DNA from: Glaciimonas immobilis
Lineage (GTDB): Bacteria; Pseudomonadota; Gammaproteobacteria; Burkholderiales; Burkholderiaceae_D
Assembly: GCF_011947285.1 (NCBI RefSeq)
Contig: NZ_JAAOZT010000009.1
Coordinates: 434,001-498,000 of the forward strand
Length of the DNA: 64,000 nucleotides
Reading direction: 5' to 3'
The stretch's first letter is position 1, and the number at the start of each line of letters is the position of its first letter. Position numbers and translations under genes: made by a program. Positions 1 through 12,048 of this stretch are shown piece after piece. The notes under the pieces are model-generated. The model did no database searches and was not told where the DNA came from. It saw only the letters and a list, made by a program, of their open reading frames with translations.

Positions 1-2
1 TC

Positions 3-3000
3 AGGCCAGCGACGATCTGGGCAGCAATTCGGGCGCACAACGGCCTTGAATTTCCGCCAGTGGTCAACCCCATTGGTCCATCGCCGACGCGGACTCAGGC
101 TCCAAGCGCGGCCTGCAGAAGGGAAAATATTGCGTCTATAGGCAACGATAACCCCGCATCCTTGGTATTAAAATTGCCCTCCTTTAGTAATATTGGAAGC
201 AGCATTTTAGAATGCGGGCAGAAAATAGTTAACGCGCTGCCGTTCTGGCCAGTAATACTGCCGACTGCTTCTGCTGAAGTCCTGTCAGATATTAAACCAT
301 TGCGAGATTGGGGCCATCAGAAAGTCGGTGTAAAACCTCGGCACGGGGCTGCAAGCATCGCAACAACTACTACAACAGCGCCCAATCCGCCGCCCTCCGA
401 ACATCATTTTAATATCGAGACAGCCTTTGTAAAAGGACCTGCCTGGACGCCTATACTTCAGGAGGCGACGCTGAAAGGCATCATTGCTTTTCAGCGCTGG
501 TCCCCGGATCTGGCGCCGGATGTGCGACTCAAAGGGATAGCAACTGAACGACCCAACGATTCAACGCTGGATTTTAATCAACTTGTCGATGTTTTCCAAT
601 CTATATTGCCGCGGTTAACGGGTACTCCCGTTCTAGTCAATCCGTATCAGTTTTCCGTGTTGAAATATGCGATACAAAATCAGTTTCCTTCCGGCTTTAG
701 TGATGTGGAGCCGCTTGACCCGGCGCGGCCACAACCTGTGCCATCGCAGGCAACGCTGCAAGCCGAGGTTGCACGGATCTTTTTCTGTGCGCTCGGGCAA
801 ATTTCGGTATCCGTGGGAGCGGAAGCCCTCCGAGGATTGATCCGCGAAAGGCTACAGATTGCGTTGGCTAACAACCCTGCGCTGCGGTCATTGCCAGCGC
901 TCGTTGATCGCATCAAGGCAGAGATTATTGAGGAATTGTTCCAACTGGTCCCCTCGCTTGACGCCCGCGAGCGTGCCACGCTGAATAAGCTGGCAAAATG
1001 GTTTGTCGAGGCCAGGTTAATTGCTATTGACCCCTTGTTTAGCTCACGCATAAACCTTAGACACACTGATTTTGGTCAAACACGTTATAAAAGCGCTGAG
1101 ACCGTATTGATGCGTGTCGGTGCCGGTTTCATCAACCAGTTTCCTACCAAATCCCAAGCCATGCTGACGCCGGAGATATTGCGAGAGGTAGCATTACACT
1201 GCTTGATGGATATGGATTCCAAAAACTGGCCGCGAGCCGTTGGCGCGGTTTTGTTGGACCTGGGAAATGCACTGTCAGGAGTGATCCCTGGCCAGCCTTC
1301 CGCAAGTGTTGCCGATCGGAAGCGGGCTGCACTTGCCTTCCTGATTGCGCCGGAGATGGAAAAAATTCGGAGGCTGCACACGGTTGAGGCGCTGGCAAAA
1401 GCGTTGCTTGCCAAGGTGAACGATCAGAGCAATGAAGACGCTCTTCACCAGCAGGAATCGGCGGACGCATCACGGCTCCTTGCTGCAGGTAAATATAGTT
1501 TATATAGCCTTGGTCTGGAGCGGATGCCGTTAAGGGACCGCCAAAACATCCTCAACGCGTGCCAAAGAAATCAGCTAAGGGTCTACCTGCCCAGAGCGAT
1601 CTTATCCGATGGTGTCGCGCATAAAGCTACTTTCAATGCGATGTCAGGACTCATCTTGCGCACCGGTCCGACAGACGTTGAAAAAGACGCAGAGTATTAT
1701 GGATTCTCCGAAGCGCGTGCCTGGGCCGCCCCGGTGGTATACAAAGTCACACAACCAATACGTAAAGCGGGCGGGATCAATCAATATTTCAGCAAAAACC
1801 ATGCAGCTTTTACCAGTGGCATTAGTTTTTCTAATCAAACCAGATTTGAGACCGAGAGCGTGGATATTAAGGCTGGAGACTTAGACGAACTTGCCCTAGA
1901 GGTAAGTGATCTGCAGAGTTATCCCTTGGAATTAAATAAAAAATTTAGCAACCTGTCGCCTCCGCAACCAGAGGGTCCCACGGGTGCAGAAAAATTCTTT
2001 CATTCCAAAATTTATGTTTTAGGCGAAACCTTTATTGGTTTTCTCCCATGGGGGCCTTGTTTCATAGTCGCAGGGGACATCGCAGAAATGATCTTCGCGC
2101 CAGGAAAAACAAACGCCGAATGGTTTGAGCAAGAAATTAGGACGGTAACAGATGGCATGTTTTGTGCCACCGGCATGCTTAAGGCCGGGTCAACACGTGC
2201 TCTCATACGTTCTTACCGCCCTCTTATGCGTTACATGACTTCAGAAACATTCGCCGCGGATAAAGACTTAACGGAGAAAATCGAACAGCCGCACGAAGCA
2301 GACCTGGAGTCTGGTTTGTTCGATGAGAATGTTGAATCAGCAGCGGCCACGGCGAGTGCACACTTTGCTACCCCGTCAAAAGACCTGCTCTTTATGACCG
2401 GTATTACCGAATTTTTTGATCCTTCTCCATTGAGGGCAAGCGAATATCCCGACATCATTTTAATGCACCAAAACGCGCTAAACCTACCGTCCAATCTGGT
2501 CCCCGAGGGCGTTATACAAAAGTCGGAAGGAGGCCCGGTATTTTTGGTCCTGAGCGAGGTTAAGTCCAGAGAAAGAGTGGGTTATAGGTGGAACGAGGCA
2601 GTAGGACAAATGGAGCGACAGAGTAACGAATGGCTTAGCTTCTATGAAAAGTTGATAGATCGCGATCCGAAGGTTTTGGCCTTGTTCACCGAAGACTCTC
2701 CGCATCGTTTATCGTCAACGTATATATCTGACAGGTTATACGAGAATAAATGTTTTAGCAGGCTACATCAGCAGTCATACCATAGCCATATTCCTTACCT
2801 GCTGCCGGAGGCTGAGCGCGGTGTCTACACCATCAGACAGCAACGTTATCTGAAGCACGGGAACAAATTTTACCTACTGGCAAATACCCTTGAGTCGACT
2901 GCAACCGAGCGGATTGTGGGAGAAAGGATGCCGGCAGATTTACAACTTGACGTGTACTTTGACGGCACCACGTGGCGTATAACGAAAGATTATTTGATCA

Positions 3001-4895
3001 CGCCTGTTTTAAATCTCCCTGAGAGTGTCACCTCGTTTGAGGGGGCGCTAAAAGAGGGGTTTAATTTGCCACACGGATGGGAGGCGACCGGAGCCTACAT
3101 TGATAACCACAACAGCGAACAAGTTATTATTAGTTTTAAGGATAGTGAAGAGAACACCGTATTTCGCCGCGGACCGAATCAAAGAAATGCTTTCGAAGAA
3201 TTAAGTAAAGAGGATTTTGATGAAAATCAATGCAATAAGGTACGGCGCTCACCGAGTAACTTCCCTCAGGCCAGTTGCAGTACGCTGGGCGCGCACATCT
3301 CTGCGCTGTCGTCCGAGGCTGCGCGGACTGCCGCATTAGATCGCATTGTTACGCTGGATGTGGAAGCGCGTCCTTATTATGAGCGCGAATTTTTGCGACT
3401 TTACGTCGTGCGTGATGCAGAAAAAATTAGGACTTTGTTCGAGAAATACCCCGGACTTGGACACCAGTTCTTCGCTTTAATAAGTCGTATGGAAAGTAAA
3501 CCAACATTGAACCTGCCGGAGGCCATGCAGAAAATGGCATCCGTGATGCAAGGCCGCGGTGCTGTCGCTGTTGACGCCTTGACGAAGCTGCCAGAATTTT
3601 GGGAAAAAGCGCAGGCGCAACTATTAGTCAATTCCGCTGGCAGGTCTAATGTTTATGATCCGGCGCTACACGAGTCTGTCAGGTTAGGGCTGCAATTTAG
3701 CAAAAATTTGCGGTCTTACAGTAGCCTGGGACGACAGTACTCGGAAAAAATAGGCGAATTGAATCGCCTGGATAACGCGTATAACAATCAATTTATAAAA
3801 CCCATGCAAAAACTGTGGCCGCTTCTTTGGAGGAGGGTAATAGGCCCTGTGATGACATCACGCTTTATCAATTCTGAAGGTTGGACATACGAGTTAATCG
3901 CGAAAGGCATATCACAAACACGCACCAAATTTGGTATGGAGGTGGCGCATGAAATAAGCGCTGTTTACAGCGAAAGTCATGAACTTGCGGGGCAGATGAT
4001 GGATTGGTACGATCTTGACCCCGACGCTTTCTGGCAGCGTAGTGCCAGCTTTTTTCATGTTTCTAATGAACGGTCGCCGATAGGCGAAAGTGATTTAGTA
4101 GAGGCGGTGTCAAAATTTGAGGATGCCACGCATCCGGTTAACATGGAGAACCTGCGCGTTATCGCTCCGTCAGTCAATCCAGAAGGGACCCAATATAAAT
4201 ACAATGTGGAAGAACACGCGCAAGGCATTCCTCAGGAAGCATCGCTATTTGGCAATTCTGTGGCCGGGTACACGTATTTAGGAGGCAAGCGCCAGGGTAA
4301 GCTTTTTGTGACGACTACAACATTTTTATCCCCGACCGCTGGCACCGCCGAGTTGGGAGAAACCCTGCAGCACGAATTAGCCCATTTGGCCGTCCCGGAC
4401 AGTGCAGAAGAAATTTATCTTTTTGCCGATAGATCGAAGTACGGACACTATTCTACGGGTGGCTTGCGTCGTCAGGCGGACGTGTTACTCGAGTCGCATG
4501 CAGCATTTTTGAAGTACGCAGAGTATCATTCCTCGGTTACGGGAAACTTTCTGAAGCACTGTATGGATGTTATTCCGGAGCTTACGAAACGTCATTTTCC
4601 AGAAGGAATTTCGGAGACTAATATCGATATGGGCCGCTTTAAGAAGTTCTTAATTGCACTTTATGAAGGACCAGCGCATATAAAAATTAAGGCATTCCTG
4701 ATGCCAGATTTTTATGTTGGATTGTTTCAGCATATGGCGCAAGGACTACCTAAACTGAAAGGCGCGGGGGCAGCAGAAGCCGGAGCAGAGTCGAGGCCGC
4801 AGCGCGATGCGCCGCCAAAAGACTGGTATGCCGAGATGCTGCGATTATTGGCGCGCGATGCGTTTCGTTCGATCATACCCGAACCGAAAAAGTAA
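3..4895 (+). CDS. Very large putative toxin/effector with HExxH motif (5' end cut by window edge)
   Basis: The frame is open from the left edge of the window, so the true start probably lies upstream; the first possible in-window start is GTG at 60, with no ribosome binding site in front of it. Counting from that codon the protein has 1611 residues. I do not recognise the family for most of its length. A hydrophobic stretch lies near residue 660. HELAH at about 1438-1442, with a Glu at about 1478 in the context ESHAA, is the pattern of a gluzincin-type zinc protease site. The protein is otherwise soluble in character and ends in a short Ala/Pro-rich linker and a charged tail. Great length, a low-complexity Thr/Pro stretch near the N-terminus and a lone protease motif suggest a secreted toxin or type III/VI effector; this is inference. 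It runs convergent to gatB. Confidence 0.6.
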   Translation, partial: RPATIWAAIRAHNGLEFPPVVNPIGPSPTRTQAPSAACRRENIASIGNDNPASLVLKLPSFSNIGSSILECGQKIVNALPFWPVILPTASAEVLSDIKPLRDWGHQKVGVKPRHGAASIATTTTTAPNPPPSEHHFNIETAFVKGPAWTPILQEATLKGIIAFQRWSPDLAPDVRLKGIATERPNDSTLDFNQLVDVFQSILPRLTGTPVLVNPYQFSVLKYAIQNQFPSGFSDVEPLDPARPQPVPSQATLQAEVARIFFCALGQISVSVGAEALRGLIRERLQIALANNPALRSLPALVDRIKAEIIEELFQLVPSLDARERATLNKLAKWFVEARLIAIDPLFSSRINLRHTDFGQTRYKSAETVLMRVGAGFINQFPTKSQAMLTPEILREVALHCLMDMDSKNWPRAVGAVLLDLGNALSGVIPGQPSASVADRKRAALAFLIAPEMEKIRRLHTVEALAKALLAKVNDQSNEDALHQQESADASRLLAAGKYSLYSLGLERMPLRDRQNILNACQRNQLRVYLPRAILSDGVAHKATFNAMSGLILRTGPTDVEKDAEYYGFSEARAWAAPVVYKVTQPIRKAGGINQYFSKNHAAFTSGISFSNQTRFETESVDIKAGDLDELALEVSDLQSYPLELNKKFSNLSPPQPEGPTGAEKFFHSKIYVLGETFIGFLPWGPCFIVAGDIAEMIFAPGKTNAEWFEQEIRTVTDGMFCATGMLKAGSTRALIRSYRPLMRYMTSETFAADKDLTEKIEQPHEADLESGLFDENVESAAATASAHFATPSKDLLFMTGITEFFDPSPLRASEYPDIILMHQNALNLPSNLVPEGVIQKSEGGPVFLVLSEVKSRERVGYRWNEAVGQMERQSNEWLSFYEKLIDRDPKVLALFTEDSPHRLSSTYISDRLYENKCFSRLHQQSYHSHIPYLLPEAERGVYTIRQQRYLKHGNKFYLLANTLESTATERIVGERMPADLQLDVYFDGTTWRITKDYLITPVLNLPESVTSFEGALKEGFNLPHGWEATGAYIDNHNSEQVIISFKDSEENTVFRRGPNQRNAFEELSKEDFDENQCNKVRRSPSNFPQASCSTLGAHISALSSEAARTAALDRIVTLDVEARPYYEREFLRLYVVRDAEKIRTLFEKYPGLGHQFFALISRMESKPTLNLPEAMQKMASVMQGRGAVAVDALTKLPEFWEKAQAQLLVNSAGRSNVYDPALHESVRLGLQFSKNLRSYSSLGRQYSEKIGELNRLDNAYNNQFIKPMQKLWPLLWRRVIGPVMTSRFINSEGWTYELIAKGISQTRTKFGMEVAHEISAVYSESHELAGQMMDWYDLDPDAFWQRSASFFHVSNERSPIGESDLVEAVSKFEDATHPVNMENLRVIAPSVNPEGTQYKYNVEEHAQGIPQEASLFGNSVAGYTYLGGKRQGKLFVTTTTFLSPTAGTAELGETLQHELAHLAVPDSAEEIYLFADRSKYGHYSTGGLRRQADVLLESHAAFLKYAEYHSSVTGNFLKHCMDVIPELTKRHFPEGISETNIDMGRFKKFLIALYEGPAHIKIKAFLMPDFYVGLFQHMAQGLPKLKGAGAAEAGAESRPQRDAPPKDWYAEMLRLLARDAFRSIIPEPKK

Positions 4896-5003
4896 TACGC
4901 ATTGGTCGCATTAATTTAAGCAGATCAGATTTGTAGTCTATTTTTGATTGTGGCACCCATGCTAAAACTTTTTTCTTGCACAACGAACCTCATCGCAAAC
5001 GGG

Positions 5004-5041
5004 CCAGCAATTATATTGAAACTTATCGATTCAATTGCTGG
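5004..5041. repeat. Inverted repeat between convergent genes
   Basis: Perfect 9-base arms (ccagcaatt at 5004-5012 and aattgctgg at 5033-5041) lie between the 3' ends of the large toxin-like gene and gatB. There is no T tract directly after either arm, so a classical intrinsic terminator is not clear, but the position between two converging genes would suit a transcript-end hairpin. Confidence 0.4.
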
Positions 5042-5084
5042 TCATCCGTTGCCCATTGCCTGACGGCGTTTGCGATGGCGGTTA

Positions 5085-6545
5085 TTACAACGCCAGTTTT
5101 TGCTTCAACAGCTCAGTCAATTGCGCAGGATTTGCTTTTCCTTTGCTGGCTTTCATAGCTTGGCCGATTAACGCATTAAACGCTTTTTCCTTACCGGCGC
5201 GGAACTCTTCCACTGATTTCGTGTTGGCGCTGAGGACATCGTCGATGATTTTTTCTAACGCGCCGCTGTCAGAAATTTGCTTCAACCCTTTGCTCTCGAT
5301 GATCTCGTCGGCCAACGATTCTTGCGGCGCTTTTGCCTCCCACATTGCGGCAAAAACTTCTTTCGCAATCTTGTTGGAAATGGTGCCGTCGGCAATGCGT
5401 TGCAACAGCAGCGCCAATTGCACAGCGCTTACGGGCGCAGCGTTGATCTCCACGTTTTCGCGATTCAAGGTTGACGCGATATCGCCCATGAGCCAGTTTG
5501 CAGCAGGCTTGGCCTGATCTTTACCCGCTTTCATCACGACTGCTTCAAAATAGGCCGCCATGGCTTTGGATTGCGTCAGGACCACGGCGTCATAGTCAGA
5601 CAGACCTAAATCGCGCACAAACCGCGCACGCATCGCGCCTGGTAACTCCGGCATGGTGGCGCGCACGCGCTCCACCCATTCGCGCGAGATCACCAGCGGC
5701 GGTAAATCAGGATCAGGAAAGTAGCGGTAATCCTGCGAGTCTTCCTTACTACGCATTGATCGTGTTTCTTTTTTATCCGGATCGTAAAGGCGCGTTTCCT
5801 GGCGTATCGTCCCGCCGTCTTCGATCGTCTCGATTTGATTTTGAACTTCGTAGTTGATGGCTTCTTCGAGGAATCGGAACGAGTTCAGATTTTTTACTTC
5901 GCGTCGCGTGCCGTATTCCTTTTGTCCGACCGGACGCACCGAAACGTTGGCGTCGCAACGGAACGAGCCCTCTTGCATGTTGCCATCGGAAATCCCCAGC
6001 CACATCACCAGGGCGTGCAAAGACTTGGCATAGGCTACGGCTTCTGCCGCGCTACGCATGTCAGGCTCGGTCACGATTTCGAGTAACGGCGTACCGGCGC
6101 GATTGAGGTCGATACCGGTCATGCCCTGATAATCTTCGTGCAGCGATTTACCGGCGTCTTCTTCCAGATGCGCACGGGTCAGCTGGACCGAGCGGACCTC
6201 ACTCTTGCCATCTTTTTCCAGTATGAAGGAAACCTTGCCGCCCTGAACCACTGGAATTTCAAACTGACTGATTTGATAGCCCTTAGGCAAATCCGGATAG
6301 AAGTAATTCTTGCGCGCAAAAACAGATTGCGGCGCAATCACTGCATCGACCGCCAGACCGAACTGGATCGCCCGCTCGACCGCGCCGCGGTTAAGTACCG
6401 GCAACACCCCGGGCAAGGCAAGATCAACCGGGCTGGCCTGGGTGTTCGGTTCTGCACCGAATTGGGTAGAAGAACCGCTAAAAATTTTAGATCTGGTCGA
6501 GAGTTGCGCATGCGTCTCCAGACCAATGACGACTTCCCATTGCAT
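5085..6545 (-). CDS. gatB: Aspartyl/glutamyl-tRNA(Asn/Gln) amidotransferase subunit B
   Basis: GatB is the kinase and tRNA-binding subunit of GatCAB, which converts Glu-tRNA(Gln) and Asp-tRNA(Asn) to the amidated forms in the cytoplasm. The 486-residue length is normal. The N-terminus [15 protein letters not shown] is the family signature, followed by the conserved cradle-domain segments ([48 protein letters not shown]) and a C-terminal YqeY-like helical domain ending in a Lys-rich helix. It is the last gene of the gatC-gatA-gatB series on this strand and is separated from gatA by one small unrelated gene. The start at 6545 matches the family N-terminus. Confidence 0.97.
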   Translation of the reverse strand: MQWEVVIGLETHAQLSTRSKIFSGSSTQFGAEPNTQASPVDLALPGVLPVLNRGAVERAIQFGLAVDAVIAPQSVFARKNYFYPDLPKGYQISQFEIPVVQGGKVSFILEKDGKSEVRSVQLTRAHLEEDAGKSLHEDYQGMTGIDLNRAGTPLLEIVTEPDMRSAAEAVAYAKSLHALVMWLGISDGNMQEGSFRCDANVSVRPVGQKEYGTRREVKNLNSFRFLEEAINYEVQNQIETIEDGGTIRQETRLYDPDKKETRSMRSKEDSQDYRYFPDPDLPPLVISREWVERVRATMPELPGAMRARFVRDLGLSDYDAVVLTQSKAMAAYFEAVVMKAGKDQAKPAANWLMGDIASTLNRENVEINAAPVSAVQLALLLQRIADGTISNKIAKEVFAAMWEAKAPQESLADEIIESKGLKQISDSGALEKIIDDVLSANTKSVEEFRAGKEKAFNALIGQAMKASKGKANPAQLTELLKQKLAL

Positions 6546-6697
6546 AATTTTCTCGCTTTATTTGTAGGTACGGGCGAGGGCTATAGCCACTGTTATTTTG
6601 GCCGCCTGACGCCTGTACTGGTGCTGCATTTATGAGTCTGCTTACGGAACCTGTCGCGCTTAATCTTCACGACGCACTCTACGGTTTTGAAAGAAAT

Positions 6698-7210
6698 TTA
6701 TTCCTCATGTTGGCAAACGCCGGTTTTTAAATTAACCGATAATTCCGTAAAATTTACGCGTGAACCGCATAGCGCCGGACAGGTCGGTTTAATACTTAAC
6801 GTGTCGCCCTCGCGTTGCAGGCGGATGCTGCAGTTTTTGCCATGGTTGTAGAAGTCAAAGCCACGCCGGTCTCGTGCTGCTGCCGCATTTTTGAGGGTAA
6901 CTCGCCAGCCGGGGGTGGTGCCGCTTTCGGTCACTTCTGCTACCGGTTCGTCGCTCTCATCCACGCTGCAATCAAAACCGTGCAGGGTGCGGTATTGATC
7001 CGATTCCCACCGAAAAGTATCGATCTTATTGCCGTTCAAATGTATTTCGCCGTCATCCGCATAAATCACTTTCTCGCCGTTTTCAGTGCGGGTCGTATTG
7101 CATCCGAATTTGGTCTGCAGTTCCTGCGCATTCACCGGGTGCAATAGTGCAGCGCTAAAGAATAACGTTATCGTTGCGGCAAAATGACGAAGAAAAAAGT
7201 GACGGCGCAT
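6698..7210 (-). CDS. Small secreted protein of unknown function, between gatA and gatB
   Basis: A 170-residue protein with a clear Sec signal peptide (positively charged start, hydrophobic core to about residue 28, VNAQE cleavage context), so probably periplasmic. The mature part contains six cysteines, suggesting disulphide bonds, and no family I can name. It starts 22 bases after the gatA stop and ends about 150 bases before gatB, so it is probably cotranscribed with them, but nothing links it to tRNA amidation. A conserved lineage-specific passenger of the operon is the simplest reading. Confidence 0.75.
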   Translation of the reverse strand: MRRHFFLRHFAATITLFFSAALLHPVNAQELQTKFGCNTTRTENGEKVIYADDGEIHLNGNKIDTFRWESDQYRTLHGFDCSVDESDEPVAEVTESGTTPGWRVTLKNAAAARDRRGFDFYNHGKNCSIRLQREGDTLSIKPTCPALCGSRVNFTELSVNLKTGVCQHEE

Positions 7211-7232
7211 GATGGGTCTTAATAAACTGCGG

Positions 7233-8699
7233 TTAAGTAGGGGCCTGCACGTGCCAATCGGTGACTTGCTGGTATTGATGCGCTACGTTTAGTAACCGTG
7301 CTTCATCGTAATAGCTGCCAATAATCTGCAGGCCAACCGGACGACGCGCATTCTTCTCTCCCTGGCCGAAGCCACACGGAACAGACATGCCTGGCAAGCC
7401 TGCCAGGCTACTGGATAACGTATAAATATCGGCCAGATAGTTGGCGACCGGATCGTCGGCTTTGGCACCCAAATCCCACGCCACTGTCGGTGACACCGGA
7501 CCCATGATGACGTCGCATAAACGGTTTGGTCCCGTCAGGGCGCGCTGGAAATCCTGCGCGATCAGGCGACGTATCTTTTGCGCTTGCAAATAGTACGCGT
7601 CGTAATAGCCGTGCGACAACACGTACGCACCCACCAGAATGCGGCGTTTGACTTCCTCGCCAAATCCCTCTGCACGTGACTTCTGATACATGTCGGCCAG
7701 GTCTTTGTAATCGGCAGCGCGATGACCGTAACGCACGCCGTCAAAACGACTCAGGTTGGACGACGCTTCCGCTGGCGCAATCACGTAGTACACCGGGATG
7801 GACAACTCCGTTTTAGGCAAAGAAATATCAACCAGTACCGCGCCTAGTTTTTCATATTCGCGCAAGGCGGCACGTACCGCTTGCTCAACGTCGGGGGCCA
7901 GTCCGCTACTGAAATACTCTTTAGGTATGCCAATGCGCAAACCTTTGATGTCGTTATTCAGATTACGGGTGAAGTCTTCTTTTGGGCGCTCCAGGCTGGT
8001 CGAATCGCGCGGATCGAAACCCACCATGGCGTTGAGCAATAACGCACAATCTTCTGCAGTTTGGGCTATTGGTCCGGCCTGATCCAGCGACGATGCAAAC
8101 GCAATCATGCCAAAGCGCGATACGCTGCCGTAAGTCGGTTTGATGCCGGTGACGCCGCACAATGACGCGGGTTGGCGGATTGAGCCGCCGGTGTCCGTTG
8201 CCGTGGCGGCAGGGGTCAGACGGGCCGCAACTGCTGCTGCTGAGCCGCCTGAAGAACCGCCAGGGATCGCGGTTTTATCCCACGGGTTTTTGACCGCGCC
8301 AAAATACGAGTTTTCGTTGGAAGAGCCCATCGCAAATTCGTCGCAATTCAGCTTGCCAAGGTGAACCATGCCGGCTTCCTTGAAATGCGACACCACGGTT
8401 GCATCGAAAGGGCTGACGTAATTCTCCAGCATGCGGGAGCCAGCAGTCGAGCGCCAGTCACACGTGACAAAAATATCCTTGTGCGCAATCGGCAAACCGG
8501 TCAACGGCGTGCTATTGCCTTGCCCCAGCGACAGATCCGCAGCCTTTGCCTGCTGTAATGTCAGATCAGCGTCAACGTGTAAAAAAGCGTTGAGATCGCT
8601 TTGCTGGATTCGGGCCAGAAAATGGGTGGCAAGTTCCACGGAAGAAATTTTCTTGGCGTGCAGTAATATTGACAGCTGTTTAAGAGTTTTTGTATGCAT
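7233..8699 (-). CDS. gatA: Aspartyl/glutamyl-tRNA(Asn/Gln) amidotransferase subunit A
   Basis: GatA is the glutaminase subunit of GatCAB and supplies ammonia for tRNA-bound Glu/Asp amidation. Amidase-signature features are all visible: the catalytic Lys in [10 protein letters not shown], the Gly/Ser-rich [11 protein letters not shown] stretch, and the cis-Ser and Ser nucleophile in [11 protein letters not shown]. The frame extends upstream to 8798, but the ATG at 8699 gives [10 protein letters not shown], which fits the family N-terminus and a 488-residue product; the extra 33 residues look non-coding. A 278-base gap separates it from gatC upstream, unusually long for this operon. Confidence 0.96.
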   Translation of the reverse strand: MHTKTLKQLSILLHAKKISSVELATHFLARIQQSDLNAFLHVDADLTLQQAKAADLSLGQGNSTPLTGLPIAHKDIFVTCDWRSTAGSRMLENYVSPFDATVVSHFKEAGMVHLGKLNCDEFAMGSSNENSYFGAVKNPWDKTAIPGGSSGGSAAAVAARLTPAATATDTGGSIRQPASLCGVTGIKPTYGSVSRFGMIAFASSLDQAGPIAQTAEDCALLLNAMVGFDPRDSTSLERPKEDFTRNLNNDIKGLRIGIPKEYFSSGLAPDVEQAVRAALREYEKLGAVLVDISLPKTELSIPVYYVIAPAEASSNLSRFDGVRYGHRAADYKDLADMYQKSRAEGFGEEVKRRILVGAYVLSHGYYDAYYLQAQKIRRLIAQDFQRALTGPNRLCDVIMGPVSPTVAWDLGAKADDPVANYLADIYTLSSSLAGLPGMSVPCGFGQGEKNARRPVGLQIIGSYYDEARLLNVAHQYQQVTDWHVQAPT

Positions 8700-8977
8700 A
8701 GATTCGTAACTTACCGGGTAATTGGAGACTCGTTGCGGGGCGCAGGTGATGTAACTGGCAACGAAAATTTCCGCGTGTTGTTGCCGATGATATTGCAATG
8801 TTGATACAGACCAGCGCCTGTTGCATGCGTTAAGTTTATGAGCAGGTCATTAGCTAATTATTAACGGGTCAATAACGAGTCAATAACAAGTTTTTCCCCA
8901 CTCACTAGCCGCGAAGTACAACGAATGTTTATTGTTTAATATCTCACGACCTGGCACGGAATATTTATTTGTGGAAA
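8700..8977 (-). promoter_or_regulatory. Spacer between gatC and gatA
   Basis: An AT-rich 278-base gap inside the gatCAB series, with an imperfect direct repeat (gtcaataacgagtcaataac at about 8870-8889). I see no open frame with coding character. It could hold a separate gatA promoter. Confidence 0.25.
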
Positions 8978-9280
8978 TTATTCTATTACTTTAGGAACTA
9001 AATAGAGTCCATCCTCGGTTGCTGGTGCCGTGCGCTGATAATCCTCGCGTCGATTGGTTTCAGTGACAACATCGTCGCGCAAACGCAAGGACAACTCGGC
9101 CTGGATGGCGGCAATCGGATGGCTCAGCGGTTCCACACCTTCGGTATCAACGGCGCGTAGTTGTTCTACCAGAGAGAAAATACCATTCAGTTTGTCAAGG
9201 GTGGACGCGGCTTGACCTTCAGTCAACTCAAGGCGTGCGAGATGGGCAATACGTTTAACGTCGGAGAGAGCTAAGGACAT
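8978..9280 (-). CDS. gatC: Aspartyl/glutamyl-tRNA(Asn/Gln) amidotransferase subunit C
   Basis: GatC is the small subunit that wraps around and stabilises GatA in the GatCAB complex. The 100-residue product begins [19 protein letters not shown], the standard family start, has the conserved VEPLSHP segment in the middle and ends VPKVIE. A GTG five codons upstream at 9295 is possible but the ATG at 9280 matches homologues. It is the first gene of the leftward gat series and is divergent from mreB. Confidence 0.95.
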   Translation of the reverse strand: MSLALSDVKRIAHLARLELTEGQAASTLDKLNGIFSLVEQLRAVDTEGVEPLSHPIAAIQAELSLRLRDDVVTETNRREDYQRTAPATEDGLYLVPKVIE

Positions 9281-10768
<1,488 letters not shown>

Positions 10769-11004
10769 TTGCACGATATCAAGTATTCTGCCGATTTCCG
10801 GATTAGGTCTCGCATCGGTAAGGTGGCAACGGCTGAGACCGGTTTCCGGGTTCATCTGCTGCTGCCGGGCAGCTCGTGACCCGACCGGTGCCGACGCGGT
10901 CATTTGCGACCCGGTCATCGTGACCTGACCGCGGGCCAGAATGCGCGATCTTGTGATGCAGACTTTTCTCATTTATTTAGATACTGATAACCTGTTTGCC
11001 ATCA
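10769..11004 (+). other. Spacer between mreB and mreC
   Basis: A 236-base non-coding gap. Its centre holds repeated gacccg/cggtca blocks (about 10877-10935) that can fold into alternative hairpins. It may reduce or separate expression of mreC from that of mreB, a common arrangement because MreB is needed in large excess; this is inference. Confidence 0.3.
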
Positions 11005-12048
11005 ATGGAATACAGTCCGCCGCCACTATTTAAGCAAGGCGCTTCGGCACGCGTAAAGGCAATTGTCTGTACGTTGCTGGCACTCACGCTATTAATTCTT
11101 GATGCGCGTTTGCATGCGCTCATATTGGTCCGCCAGGCGGTCGGCACCGTTCTGTATCCGGTTCAGGCCATTGCCCTGATGCCGCGCGATGCTGCCTACC
11201 GCATGATCGATTATTTCTCTTCGTTGTCGTCGGTAGAAAAAGAAAACCGGGAACTTCGCTCCGTTCAGGCGATGCGCGCACAGCAATTACAACAAGCACA
11301 ACTGTTAGAAATAGAAAACGTCCAATTGCGTAAACTGTTGGGCGCTCAGCAACAATTGCCGGTGAAATCCGTGATGAGTGAGATTCTTTACGATGCACGC
11401 GACCCGTTCACCCGCAAAGTCATCGTTGATCGGGGTTCGCAGCAAGGCGTACTGGCCGGTCAGCCGGTAATTGATGACGCCGGCATAGTCGGACAGGTCA
11501 CACGCGTGTTCCCTTTTACAGCCGAAATCACATTATTAACCGATAAAGATCAAGCCATCCCGGTGCAGGTGCTGCGCAACGGATTGCGGAGCGTCGCCTA
11601 TGGTCGAGGCCAGTCAGGGTTTCTGGATTTGCGCTTCATGGCCGCCAACGCCGATATCAAAAAAGACGACATACTGGTTACTTCCGGGATAGACGGCATC
11701 TATCCGCCCGGCCTTGCAGTTGCTAAAGTAGTACTGGTTGAAAACAAGTCCTCCGACGCTTTTGCGCATATCGTTTGCGAGCCAGCGGCCGGTATTGACC
11801 GCCATAAACAATTGTTAATATTACTAGTCGATCCGAAGCCAACCCCGCGCCCGGCTGATCTGGTAAAACCGAGTAGTGGAAAAGTAGATACCTTGAGCAA
11901 ACGTCGTCTGAGTGACAGTCCGCGAGAAAAGGCTCAGGAGGCAGCGCAGGAGGCGACTAAAGAAGCCAATAAGGATGCAGCCAAGAAAAGCGCAGATGAA
12001 GCACGTGCGGAACTGGCCCGTAAAAAATTGCAAGAGCGTTCGCGATGA
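11005..12048 (+). CDS. mreC: Rod shape-determining protein MreC
   Basis: MreC is a periplasmic scaffold anchored in the inner membrane that activates PBP2/RodA. One transmembrane helix lies near residues 17-36, followed by a coiled coil (about 65-110, rich in Gln and Leu) and the two beta-barrel domains (KVIVDRGSQQGVLAGQPV, DDILVTSGIDGIYPPGL). The C-terminus from about residue 290 is a long Ala/Lys/Glu-rich tail, probably disordered or helical, making this copy longer at the end than the compact family core. The ATG at 11005 is preferred to the TTG at 10996. It overlaps mreD by four bases (ATGA). Confidence 0.95.
   Translation: MEYSPPPLFKQGASARVKAIVCTLLALTLLILDARLHALILVRQAVGTVLYPVQAIALMPRDAAYRMIDYFSSLSSVEKENRELRSVQAMRAQQLQQAQLLEIENVQLRKLLGAQQQLPVKSVMSEILYDARDPFTRKVIVDRGSQQGVLAGQPVIDDAGIVGQVTRVFPFTAEITLLTDKDQAIPVQVLRNGLRSVAYGRGQSGFLDLRFMAANADIKKDDILVTSGIDGIYPPGLAVAKVVLVENKSSDAFAHIVCEPAAGIDRHKQLLILLVDPKPTPRPADLVKPSSGKVDTLSKRRLSDSPREKAQEAAQEATKEANKDAAKKSADEARAELARKKLQERSR

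Noticed and set aside
5035-5517. Plus-strand frame of 160 codons near the start of the gat region
   Set aside because: It overlaps gatB on the opposite strand for most of its length and has no family similarity.
10769-11004. A structured regulatory RNA in the repeat-rich mreB-mreC spacer
   Set aside because: The gacccg/cggtca blocks can pair in several ways, but there is no known leader or riboswitch pattern that I can match.
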